A DNA stretch of 6,537 nucleotides from Pseudomonadota bacterium (GCA_015222855.1 JADFWA010000164.1:1-6537); one strand, 5' to 3'; counted from the stretch's first letter, positions 1 to 6,187 are shown. The notes: generated by a model not told the origin, from the sequence alone. Program-made: numbers and translations.

Positions 1-881
1 TCCGGAAGGGCCAGGAAGGCACCGCCAGGCAGCAGTTTGAAAATCTGAAGGCGCCTATTCGACAAATTGCCGGGCTTTCGAGAAACTACAAAATCATCAT
101 CACCCATGGCAACGGGCCTCAAGTGGGCAACCTGCTGCTGCAACAGGAATGCTGTGATGCCGTCCCGAAATTGCCTCTGGAGATTTTGGTGGCGCAAACT
201 CAAGGTGAGATCGGCTATATGATCGAATCGACTCTGGACAGCGAACTCATGGAACTGGGGATCAATGCCAAGCCCCTGGTAAGCCTTATCAGTTATGTGG
301 TCGTGGATGAAAATGACCCTGCCTTTAAAAATCCTTCAAAACCGATCGGTCCTGTCTACACTGAAAAAGAAGCCGCTGACGTTTCTTATCCTGTCCGAAA
401 AACCGCGAAAGGATACCGGCGAGTGGTTGTTTCGCCGAGGCCCGTCACCATTGTGGAAAAGCGTGAAATTAAAAAGCTCATCGAGATGGACTTCATTGTT
501 ATCTGTTGCGGCGGAGGAGGCATACCCGTGATACGCGAGGGGCGAACCTTTTGCGGCGTGGATGCCGTCATAGACAAAGATCTGGCCAGCGCGAGACTGG
601 CTGTGGAAGTGGGAGTGGATATTTTTATCATTTCAACGGATGTCGCGGGAGCCTTTCTTAACTACAAAAACCCGGATCAGAAATTCCTTCGCTCCATAAC
701 CCTTAATGAAGCTGCCCGATATCTGGCACAAGGCCATTTCCACGAAGGTTCCATGAGGCCCAAAATCGAAGCAGCCATGCAGTTTATCAGCAACAATGGG
801 AAAAGGGCAGTGATTACCTCCCTCGAAAATATTGAAGAAGCTGTCGAAGGAAAGGCTGGCACTGAAGTTATAAAAGATTAG
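1..881 (+). CDS. arcC: Carbamate kinase, 5' end cut by window edge
   Basis: This enzyme reversibly transfers phosphate between carbamoyl phosphate and ADP to give ATP, usually the last step of arginine deiminase or agmatine fermentation in the cytoplasm. The frame is open from base 3 to the stop at 879-881, giving 292 residues here. The family is about 310 long, so I estimate only 15-20 N-terminal residues (the IALGGNAL strand) are missing. In fragment numbering, THGNGPQVGN is at 34-43, the family RRVVxSPxP segment is near 139-147, the glycine-rich CGGGGIPVI is at 169-177, STDVAGAFLN is at 211-220, and the C-terminal GSMRPKIEAA starts near 249. The usual form of that last motif is GSMGPK or GSMLPK. 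The GTG at 123 is not the real start, because conserved sequence continues upstream of it. No arcA or arcB partner is visible. A shared terminator follows 17 nt after the stop. The identification is secure; the pathway role is inferred. Confidence 0.95.
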   Translation, partial: RKGQEGTARQQFENLKAPIRQIAGLSRNYKIIITHGNGPQVGNLLLQQECCDAVPKLPLEILVAQTQGEIGYMIESTLDSELMELGINAKPLVSLISYVVVDENDPAFKNPSKPIGPVYTEKEAADVSYPVRKTAKGYRRVVVSPRPVTIVEKREIKKLIEMDFIVICCGGGGIPVIREGRTFCGVDAVIDKDLASARLAVEVGVDIFIISTDVAGAFLNYKNPDQKFLRSITLNEAARYLAQGHFHEGSMRPKIEAAMQFISNNGKRAVITSLENIEEAVEGKAGTEVIKD

Positions 882-898
882 GTAAAGATGGAAAATAA

Positions 899-939
899 AA
901 AAGGCACTCCGAAGCCAGTATGACTATGGAGTGCCTTTT
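899..939. terminator. Bidirectional hairpin terminator between arcC and csp
   Basis: A perfect 12-bp inverted repeat has its left arm at 899-910 and its right arm at 928-939. The GC-rich core is GGCACTCC/GGAGTGCC with a 17-nt loop. Read on the - strand, the core is followed by TTTTTTATTTTC, a strong intrinsic terminator for csp, whose stop is 24 nt away. Read on the + strand, the core is followed by TTTTCTTG, adequate for arcC. It sits between two convergent genes, as expected for a shared terminator. Confidence 0.9.
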
Positions 940-963
940 CTTGTCGAACTCAATACTTACAGA

Positions 964-1164
964 TTACAGAGCCTTGACATTCGTAGCTGCCGGACCCTTC
1001 GGGCCCTGCTCAATTTCAAACGTCACGCGCTGATTCTCCTGCAAGACCTTAAAGCCTTCGCCTTGAATGGCGCTGTAATGAACAAATACGTCTCCACCTT
1101 CATCGTTTTCGATGAAACCGAAACCTTTGCCCTCATTGAACCACTTTACGGTACCTTGATGCAT
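964..1164 (-). CDS. csp: Cold-shock domain protein (CspA family)
   Basis: This is a 66-residue single cold-shock domain, a five-stranded OB-fold that binds single-stranded RNA and DNA and melts mRNA structure. It spans the full length typical of bacterial Csp proteins. The sequence begins [18 protein letters not shown]. The RNP1 motif KGFGFI is at about 13-18 and the RNP2 motif VFVHYS at about 26-31, with the nucleic-acid-facing aromatics W9, F10, F15, F17, F27 and H29. The C-terminal [10 protein letters not shown] is also standard. The start is fixed by a clear AAGGAGG ribosome site at 1174-1180, ten bases upstream of the ATG. The gene stands alone, with a strong promoter and long leader on one side and a hairpin terminator on the other. 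It is divergent from the RdgC-like pair. Sequence alone does not tell whether it is cold-inducible or a constitutive paralogue. Confidence 0.96.
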   Translation of the reverse strand: MHQGTVKWFNEGKGFGFIENDEGGDVFVHYSAIQGEGFKVLQENQRVTFEIEQGPKGPAATNVKAL

Positions 1165-1329
1165 TATGGCAATCCTCCTTTCTTGATTTTTCTAAAGTCG
1201 GATCGCCTACATGTAAGAAACAAACGTGTGCATGAAAATTCAGCTGTTTAACTTCGTACTTCAAAAATGTTTCAATCCTAACTTTACAAGTATCCCGCCA
1301 ACTGTCTGTTGCGGAAATACCCTTTTGAT
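1165..1329 (-). promoter_or_regulatory. Long 5' leader of csp mRNA
   Basis: From the predicted start of transcription near 1329 to the ATG at 1164 there are about 165 untranslated bases. The cspA family is known for leaders of this length, which refold with temperature and control translation and mRNA stability. I see the ribosome site at its 3' end but no exact copy of the E. coli cold box. The thermosensor role is therefore inferred from length and gene identity. Short open frames in this stretch lack start signals and family resemblance, so I read it as non-coding. Confidence 0.6.
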
Positions 1330-1335
1330 GCCGGC

Positions 1336-1385
1336 ACTATACAGCATTTTCAATGTAAGTCAAGTGGAAAAAACATTTTTTCTGA
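1336..1385 (-). promoter_or_regulatory. Sigma70-type csp promoter with AT-rich UP-like element
   Basis: On the - strand a -35 box TTGACT (1358-1363) is followed after 16 bp by a -10 box TATAGT (1336-1341), giving a start near A1329. Directly upstream of the -35, at about 1366-1381, lie facing A6 and T6 runs (AAAAAATGTTTTTT on the - strand). This resembles the UP elements bound by the RNA polymerase alpha subunit at very strong promoters. It suits a highly expressed cold-shock gene. It is inferred from sequence match only. Confidence 0.7.
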
Positions 1386-1397
1386 AAGCTTATAAAC

Positions 1398-1425
1398 TTG
1401 ACAAGAAGCCTGCGACTGCGATAGG
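1398..1425 (+). promoter_or_regulatory. Possible promoter of the RdgC-like gene pair
   Basis: A consensus -35 TTGACA (1398-1403) is followed after 16 bp by GATAGG (1420-1425), which matches the -10 consensus at only three of six positions. It would start transcription near 1432, leaving a leader of under 30 nt before the ATG at 1459. The perfect -35 and the correct position favour it; the weak -10 suggests low expression or a need for an activator. Confidence 0.35.
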
Positions 1426-1458
1426 TTCCTCCATCAATCACATGTGTCGGACAGGATT

Positions 1459-2058
1459 ATGGGCTTAATAAAGGGAACTTTAACATTATCAAAATATCGC
1501 GTCATCGGCAGCCTGCCGAACGATTTCAGGAATTTCACCGACAAACGGATAAAACTTTTTGCATTCCGGGAACTATCGATGGGCGGAAACGAAAAATCTA
1601 TCGGCTGGACAAGTCTGGAAAATATTCTGGACACTAACTTTGAATACGCGAATTATTCGTTAGCTGACTATCTAATCTTTTCTCTTAGAATCGATCGTAA
1701 GGTTATATCTCCATCATTGCTTAAGTTAAAAATCCTCGAAGCCGAAAGGCAGCTCATTGAAGAAAGAGGCAAAAGCAAAATTTACAAAGAAGAGCGTAAC
1801 GAAATCAGAGAGAGGGTGCATCTCTCCCTCTTGAGTCAAACTCCGCCTACTCCGTCATTTCATGAAATCTGCTGGAATGTATCTCAGGGTTGGCTTCTGT
1901 TCGGTTCGCTTTCAGAAAAGGTAAGAGAGGATTTTGAAGATATATTCAAGAGAACCTTTGACCTAACCCTGCGGCATTTTATTCCATGGGATACGAATTA
2001 TATGGACCCAAAAGTGGCTGAACGAGTCCTTTCCATTAATAGCAACAATCTTTCATGA
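1459..2058 (+). CDS. rdgC: RdgC-like recombination-associated protein, N-terminal module
   Basis: I read this 199-residue protein as the N-terminal half of an RdgC-like protein. RdgC forms a ring on duplex DNA and limits RecA action. The resemblance is by pattern: an opening MGLIKGTLTLSKYRV strand, a GW motif (SIGWTSLEN, about 47-55), a strand with LRIDRK (76-81), a charged helix at about 92-122 ending in ERVHLSLL, then a CWNVSQGWLLFGS hairpin (138-150) and an FxxxFKRTF helix. E. coli RdgC has the same order (GWVPP, a Lys/Glu-rich helix, LLP, a short strand pair). The start could be GTG 1444 or ATG 1459. I chose 1459 because the MG-hydrophobic opening fits relatives I recall, with GGAC six bases upstream, but the ribosome site is weak. 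The stop overlaps the next gene by 4 bp. Base composition is AT-richer than the neighbours. Family assignment is moderately sure; function is inferred. Confidence 0.65.
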   Translation: MGLIKGTLTLSKYRVIGSLPNDFRNFTDKRIKLFAFRELSMGGNEKSIGWTSLENILDTNFEYANYSLADYLIFSLRIDRKVISPSLLKLKILEAERQLIEERGKSKIYKEERNEIRERVHLSLLSQTPPTPSFHEICWNVSQGWLLFGSLSEKVREDFEDIFKRTFDLTLRHFIPWDTNYMDPKVAERVLSINSNNLS

Positions 2059-2597
2059 TCCAACATATTGAGGGGAAAATGGACGTTTCAAAGGCAAACC
2101 TTTCGTTTCTCGGCAGAGAATTTCTGACCTGGCTCTGGTTCAAGAGCGAGGAAAGAAACGGAACCATTATGGTACCGAACGTGGGCGACATTGAAATTGT
2201 ATTCGTTCGACGACTGATTCTTGCGTCCGGTGAAGGCCAATATTCAGAAACAGTGGCATGTCAGGGGCTTCACTCAGACCTTAAGGAGGGAAAAGCTGCC
2301 TTACGGAAAGGGAAAAAAATAAAAGAAGCTCGGTTAAAACTCAGTATCGAAACTGATGATTGTGAATTTACATTTAAAGCAGATACTTTTCAATTTCAAA
2401 CCGTGAAGCTGCCCGTTACAATGAACCTGGATGAGGAAGAAAAGGATAAAGACGGAAGAATCCTCGAAAGAATTTATCTCACAGAAACCGTTATCGGAAT
2501 GATGGAAAAGCTTTTTTCTCTCTTTCTCAACAAACGCCTCTCTCCGGCATGGACCTCTGAAGAAGTACCACGAATAAACAAATGGATGCAGGAATAG
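2055..2597 (+). CDS. RdgC-like partner protein, C-terminal module
   Basis: This 180-residue protein starts inside the stop of the preceding gene (ATGA at 2055-2058), so the two are probably translationally coupled and made in similar amounts. It opens with LSFLGREFLTWLWFKSEE (about 16-33), then has two strand-rich blocks. Next come CQGLHSDLKEGKAALRKGKKIKEARLKLSIE (69-99), the FTFKADTFQFQTVKLP strands (105-120), and a C-terminal helix with ERIYL...MMEKLFSLFLNKRLSPAW (138-166). The order LTxW, then HSDLKEGK, then a lysine-rich strand, then an FxxxxLP block recalls the second half of E. coli RdgC (LTEW, TNHIEAGK, LKFCDEL), so I read it as the C-terminal module. A second start, ATG 2079, has an AGGGG ribosome site three bases upstream and is a real alternative. 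No signal peptide or membrane segment is seen. Its gene ends 37 bp from the convergent nnr gene with no clear terminator between them. Confidence 0.55.
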   Translation: MIQHIEGKMDVSKANLSFLGREFLTWLWFKSEERNGTIMVPNVGDIEIVFVRRLILASGEGQYSETVACQGLHSDLKEGKAALRKGKKIKEARLKLSIETDDCEFTFKADTFQFQTVKLPVTMNLDEEEKDKDGRILERIYLTETVIGMMEKLFSLFLNKRLSPAWTSEEVPRINKWMQE

Positions 2598-2634
2598 CTT
2601 ATCCTCCTTAGCTTTCTGCCATTTCCTTTTTATC

Positions 2635-4209
2635 CTATACTACCTGAACACCTTCACAGGCATTCCTCAAGGCCTCATCGAGACCCTCCCGGTCAATCTT
2701 CATGGCGAGGGGCAGATAATCGAGTATGTCCTGGGCCGTTATTCCGTCTTCCCCCATATCTTCCGCCGCCAGATCACCGGAGAATCCATGAATGAATACA
2801 CCCTTCCTTACGGCATCCTCAATGGTCAGTCCCAGGCCGAGCATGGCTGCAATCGTCCCCGTCAGGACATCGCCCGACCCAGCGGTCGCCATCCCGGGAT
2901 TCCCGCTCATGTTAATGTAGACCCTACCGTCGGGACATCCTATCAGTGAGTGAGCGCCCTTCAGGACAATAATTGAATTCAAATCCTTTGCGGTGCTCTG
3001 CAGGATATCTATTTTCTTCCTATTCAACTCATCTGCACCCATTTTGGTGATTCTGGACATCTCACCCAGGTGGGGCGTCAGTATCGTCGGGGCCTTTCTT
3101 CCTTTTACAATTTCCAAATCTCCAGAAATGGCGGTAATGCCGTCACCGTCTATAAGGAGCGGCTTTTTAATCTCCTTTGTCAGCTCTCTTGTCAACCGCT
3201 GTGTCTCCTCGTCCAGTGACAGACCGGGACCGATTATCACCATGTCCATCATTTCGGAGAGTTCAAGCAGGGCATCCTTATTTTCTAAAGAGATGCTTCC
3301 CGAGTCCGTTTCTTTCTGGGGGATGAAGACGATCTCACTTCCCTTGTTCGCTATAAATGGAGTCATCGATATGGGTGCAGCGAGGCGGGAATACCCTCCA
3401 CCCGCCTTCAAAAATGACAGGGCAGAGAAGTAGGGCGCCCCGAAGTAGCTTGAAGCGCCCGCGATAAAGAGGGATTTACCCAGATTCCCCTTGTGGGCAT
3501 CTCTGTCTTTCGGGGGAAGTTTAATGTAATCGTTGATCTCTACCTTTATTGAATCTTTATCGTAAAGGGATGGGGGGAAGGATATGTGTGAAACGTACAG
3601 CTTCCCGCAATGTCCATATCCGGGGAAGAGCATGTTTCCAAATTTTGGGAGACCAAAAGTTATGGTATAGTCTGCCATAACCGCAGCGCCCATAATCTCT
3701 CCCGTATCACCATTGATGCCGGAGGGGATGTCGAGGCTGAAAACATTTTTTTTGCTTTCATTGATCAGTTGAATGGCGTCTCTGTAAAGACCTCCGACAT
3801 CTCTTGACAGGCCGGTCCCAAAAATTGCGTCAACAACTGCATCACAATGGAGGACATCGCTTCTTATCGTTTCAATGGATTCGATGTGCCGGATCTCTAT
3901 GGGAATTTTGGATATAATATCGAGGTTCTTTTTCGCCGCACCTTTAAGGTTGTTTACATCACCCAGGATGAAGACCTTTACATTTCCTCCATTTGAGTGG
4001 ATTTTTCTTGCGACGACAAATCCATCTCCTCCATTGTTGCCGATACCGCAAAAGGCCACAAAATTTTTATCTTTTATGCCGAACTCCTTTAATATGACAA
4101 AGTATGAGGCCCCTCCCGCGTTTTCCATCAATATCTCTTCCGGTATGGCGAGTTTTTCAATGGCGTATCGATCCAGAGACCTCATTTCCGCTACTCTGGT
4201 TACTTTCAT
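2635..4209 (-). CDS. nnr: Bifunctional NAD(P)HX epimerase / ADP-dependent dehydratase
   Basis: This cytoplasmic repair enzyme restores damaged hydrated NADH and NADPH (NAD(P)HX). The N-terminal YjeF_N half interconverts the R and S epimers, and the C-terminal ribokinase-fold half dehydrates S-NAD(P)HX using ADP. The 524 residues match the usual fused length. Epimerase half (1 to about 225): MENAG at 28-32, GIGNNGGDGFVVAR at 55-68, DAIFGTGLSRDVGG at 127-140, DIPSGINGDTGE at 160-171. Dehydratase half (about 238-505): HKGNLGKSLFIAG at 239-251, IIGPGL at 325-330, TPHLGEM at 378-384, LKGAHSLIG at 416-424, and GNPGMATAGSGDVLTG at 436-451 with the catalytic Asp at 447. The start is supported by AAGGGGG at 4217-4223, inside a 7-bp inverted repeat. 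It is the last gene of the - strand run, 33 nt after the MBL gene. All key motifs look intact. Confidence 0.96.
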   Translation of the reverse strand: MKVTRVAEMRSLDRYAIEKLAIPEEILMENAGGASYFVILKEFGIKDKNFVAFCGIGNNGGDGFVVARKIHSNGGNVKVFILGDVNNLKGAAKKNLDIISKIPIEIRHIESIETIRSDVLHCDAVVDAIFGTGLSRDVGGLYRDAIQLINESKKNVFSLDIPSGINGDTGEIMGAAVMADYTITFGLPKFGNMLFPGYGHCGKLYVSHISFPPSLYDKDSIKVEINDYIKLPPKDRDAHKGNLGKSLFIAGASSYFGAPYFSALSFLKAGGGYSRLAAPISMTPFIANKGSEIVFIPQKETDSGSISLENKDALLELSEMMDMVIIGPGLSLDEETQRLTRELTKEIKKPLLIDGDGITAISGDLEIVKGRKAPTILTPHLGEMSRITKMGADELNRKKIDILQSTAKDLNSIIVLKGAHSLIGCPDGRVYINMSGNPGMATAGSGDVLTGTIAAMLGLGLTIEDAVRKGVFIHGFSGDLAAEDMGEDGITAQDILDYLPLAMKIDREGLDEALRNACEGVQVV

Positions 4210-4237
4210 TTAAAGTCCCCCTTGACCCCTCTTTAAA
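4209..4237 (-). promoter_or_regulatory. Hairpin enclosing the nnr ribosome binding site
   Basis: CTTTAAA at 4231-4237 and TTTAAAG at 4209-4215 are a perfect 7-bp inverted repeat with a 15-nt loop. In the mRNA the loop carries the AAGGGGGA ribosome site, and the right arm ends on the A of the nnr start codon. The stem is A/U rich, so it would be weak. It could present the ribosome site in a loop or slow initiation slightly. It may also be chance. Confidence 0.35.
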
Positions 4238-4242
4238 AATCA

Positions 4243-4884
4243 TCAAAGCGTGATTATCTTTCCGGCCCCGCCATCGATACATTTTTCCGGATACAATGAC
4301 TTTATCTCCCTCATGTGCTGTGTGCAGTGGGTAGGGCAGACCAGATCAATATCTTTGAGCAGATCAAAATCATCAAATCCGTGCAGCCCGCCGATGAGTG
4401 CATAAACCTTACCGAACTGTGAGGCTGATTCAAGGATGGTTCCCACACCGGGGTGAGAACATCCCACTATCAAAACGACTCCATTTTTCGTTTTGATCGC
4501 CATCGACTGTTCCACACGTTTTAGCTCACCGGTAGAGAAGATGTTTTCATGAATCTGAATCGGATCGCTTACGCTAATGACCTCTTCAGCACCGGGAGGC
4601 GGAGAACAGGATGCCGGGACATAGACCTTGACATTGCTTTTCACATCAAGAAAATCGGGGAGTCCGCCAAGATGATCCCAGTGACTATGAGATATAAAGA
4701 CTTCCTGAATTGCAGCCGGATCAATTGAAAGTTCCCTCATATTCGACAGCAGAATGGAACCGTTTGCACCGGTGTCAAAGAGAATCGGCGGGACATTCTC
4801 CACTTCCACCAGACAGGCAAATCCCCAATCCGCCCGGAGACCCGCCTTGAAAACATAGTTGTCATAAATGAGTGTAATCTTCAT
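4243..4884 (-). CDS. MBL-fold metallohydrolase, RFAP-synthase-like group
   Basis: This is a 213-residue metallo-beta-lactamase-fold protein, probably cytoplasmic. It belongs by pattern to the group named for 7,8-dihydropterin-6-methyl-4-(ribofuranosyl)aminobenzene-5'-phosphate synthase (COG1237 type). That name comes from an archaeal methanopterin enzyme and is unlikely to give the reaction here. Visible motifs are FDTGANGSIL at 36-45, the metal-binding SHSHWDHLGG at 65-74 (His66, His68, Asp70, His71), GCSHPG at 141-146 supplying the next His, GGLHGF at 165-170, and CPTHCT at 183-188, the His typical of this group. Family members are often about 240-280 residues, so this one is compact. A strong AAGGAGG at 4891-4897 sets the start. 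It lies 33 nt upstream of nnr and is probably cotranscribed with it. Its substrate cannot be told from sequence. Confidence 0.9.
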   Translation of the reverse strand: MKITLIYDNYVFKAGLRADWGFACLVEVENVPPILFDTGANGSILLSNMRELSIDPAAIQEVFISHSHWDHLGGLPDFLDVKSNVKVYVPASCSPPPGAEEVISVSDPIQIHENIFSTGELKRVEQSMAIKTKNGVVLIVGCSHPGVGTILESASQFGKVYALIGGLHGFDDFDLLKDIDLVCPTHCTQHMREIKSLYPEKCIDGGAGKIITL

Positions 4885-4935
4885 TTTTTGCCTCCTTCTT
4901 TTGTCAGGGATTTGTGGTTATTCACCCCTACCTAA

Positions 4936-4956
4936 CCTCCCCCATCAAGGGGAAGG
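4936..4956. repeat. C/G-rich inverted repeat, likely dispersed intergenic repeat
   Basis: An 8-bp inverted repeat with one mismatch (4936-4943 against 4949-4956) closes on the loop ATCAA. The surrounding stretch (about 4921-4960) resembles the CCCTCCCC-ATCAA-GGGGAGGG elements found in many copies between genes of diverse bacteria. In one frame such elements read as SPLPNLPHQGEG, as they do here. No T-run follows on either strand, so it is not a standard terminator. It could form a stem in the transcript between the kinase and MBL genes. Copy number cannot be judged from a single window. Confidence 0.55.
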
Positions 4957-4981
4957 AAAAGATATCGTATTATTTCGCGTT

Positions 4982-5854
4982 TTAGCGTTCCAATCTCAGG
5001 GTCTTTGCCGATATGTGGCGACCCTCACTCTGACGGGCTGCCAGACTTGCCGCAAGACCGCTTGAAACCGATATACCCTTGCCCCTGTAAAAGCGATGCA
5101 CAAGATAAGCGGCAAAAAAGACATCCCCGGCCCCCACCGTGCAGGCCGGGGATTCCACCGGCTCTGCATCATAATGTATTTCATCACCTGCCGAATTTCT
5201 GATAAAGCCACCGCGACGTGCCCCTGCAGTAACCACCATCTCGTCAATCGTATAAGCACGCATCAATCCGGCCAAATCCATTTTGTAAGAATCGAGTATC
5301 GTTGCAAGCTCCGTCTCATCCGCCTTTACTATACCGGCACAAGATAGTGCACCGGCTAAGTTATCTGAAACACGATGCCTTATCCTGCTGCCTTCTCTAT
5401 ATCTGACATACCCCTGGACATCCATGCTTATAAGAAGATTTGTTTTATTTAGCGATTCTATTACTTCCTGATCAATATCAAAAGGATGCAGCGCACCGAT
5501 GTGCAGGTGATCTACATCATCCAGTACACTCACAACCTGGCTGGCAGTTATCGGATCTGCCTTTGCAGGCATTTCCTGCCAGCGGCTGTCGGTATTAATA
5601 TCAACATGGTTGATAAAGTGTGTCGTATTTCCGGTGTGCCCCCTGAAAACACGGATACTTCCTTCGTGGAGTGCCTTGAGAATCGACTCATCCCTGTCGG
5701 CCACATTGGTCACAACGACGGTCTCAATACCATGGCGTTTAAATGTGAGACCGCCGTAGGTTACAACTCCGCCGAGCCGGCAAACACTCTTCCCTCCCTG
5801 GGTGATTCTGTCAATCGTGGCAGAGCCTATAACGGCAACCGATCTTCCAGCCAT
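4982..5854 (-). CDS. PfkB-family carbohydrate/nucleoside kinase
   Basis: This 290-residue ribokinase-fold kinase transfers phosphate from ATP to a hydroxyl of a sugar, polyol or nucleoside. It opens with the AVIGSATIDRI strand (7-17). The substrate-lid region is CRLGGVVTYGGLTFKRHG (25-42), where TYGG replaces the more common N-A of ribokinases. Further on are HIGALHP (118-124), MDVQGYVR (144-151), the VKADETE segment (176-182), VVTAGARRGG (207-216), and the PfkB signature TVGAGDVFFAAY (239-250) with catalytic Asp 244. The lid and DVQG patterns recall the myo-inositol-kinase-like branch of plants and archaea, but that is a weak hint. The start lies only 6 nt after the cutA stop, with no good ribosome site, suggesting translational coupling. 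A 97-nt gap with an inverted repeat follows. Family is sure; substrate is not known. Confidence 0.9.
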   Translation of the reverse strand: MAGRSVAVIGSATIDRITQGGKSVCRLGGVVTYGGLTFKRHGIETVVVTNVADRDESILKALHEGSIRVFRGHTGNTTHFINHVDINTDSRWQEMPAKADPITASQVVSVLDDVDHLHIGALHPFDIDQEVIESLNKTNLLISMDVQGYVRYREGSRIRHRVSDNLAGALSCAGIVKADETELATILDSYKMDLAGLMRAYTIDEMVVTAGARRGGFIRNSAGDEIHYDAEPVESPACTVGAGDVFFAAYLVHRFYRGKGISVSSGLAASLAARQSEGRHISAKTLRLER

Positions 5855-5860
5855 GGCAAT

Positions 5861-6187
5861 TCATTTCTTTTTAAGTTCGTCGCTGAGCCATTCCAGATAG
5901 TCTTTACTGCCCCCAACAACGGGTGTGGCTATAATTTCCGGTGTCTCATATGGATGCGTCTCCTTGATCGCTTCTTCAAGTTCCCCATAGAGATCCTTCC
6001 TGCTCTTGATGAGACACAGCCACTCCTCCTCTGTCTCTACATTGCCCTTCCAGTGATAGGTGCTCGTTATGGGGCCGACTATCTGGACACACCCTGCCAA
6101 TCTCTTTTCTACCAGGGCAGCGGCTATCCTTTCGGCGTCTTTCTTATCCTCAGTAGCCGTAATAACCTGAATATAATCTTCCATCAT
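5861..6187 (-). CDS. cutA: Divalent-cation tolerance protein CutA
   Basis: This is a 108-residue protein of the CutA family, which forms very stable ferredoxin-like trimers in the cytoplasm and was linked in E. coli to copper and other divalent-metal tolerance. Its biochemical role is still unsettled. Length and motifs are standard: ITATEDKKDAERIA at 9-22, LAGCVQIVGPITSTYHWKGNVETEEEW at 30-56 (the GC, the YxWxGxVE and the acidic run are family hallmarks), LIKSRK at 59-64, and HPYETPEIIATPV at 78-90. The start is the first of two adjacent ATGs, with GGGGG about seven bases upstream; the second Met would serve equally. It sits between the methyltransferase (21 nt upstream) and the PfkB kinase (6 nt downstream), so it is probably part of the same transcript. 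Confidence 0.96.
   Translation of the reverse strand: MMEDYIQVITATEDKKDAERIAAALVEKRLAGCVQIVGPITSTYHWKGNVETEEEWLCLIKSRKDLYGELEEAIKETHPYETPEIIATPVVGGSKDYLEWLSDELKKK

Noticed and set aside
899..939. Attenuator or small RNA at the arcC-csp junction
   Set aside because: Position between convergent stops and T-runs on the correct sides are fully explained by a shared terminator.
1366..1381. Facing A6 and T6 runs as a terminator or small hairpin
   Set aside because: The two-base gap cannot form a proper loop and the stem would be only A-T pairs; the position just upstream of the csp -35 box fits an UP element better.
1226..1468. An 80-residue + strand frame upstream of the RdgC-like pair
   Set aside because: It covers the csp leader and both promoters, lacks a ribosome site and resembles no family I know.
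2993..3433. A 146-residue + strand frame opposite the dehydratase half of nnr
   Set aside because: Antisense shadow of a strongly conserved gene, with low-complexity composition.
4885..4935. A separate - strand promoter for the MBL gene
   Set aside because: The best match, TTGATG followed after 18 bp by TGAATA, overlaps the repeat and is too weak to call; readthrough from upstream is equally likely.
4868..5065. A 65-residue + strand frame containing SPLPNLPHQGEG
   Set aside because: The peptide is the translation of the intergenic inverted repeat; the rest overlaps the MBL start and kinase end antisense.
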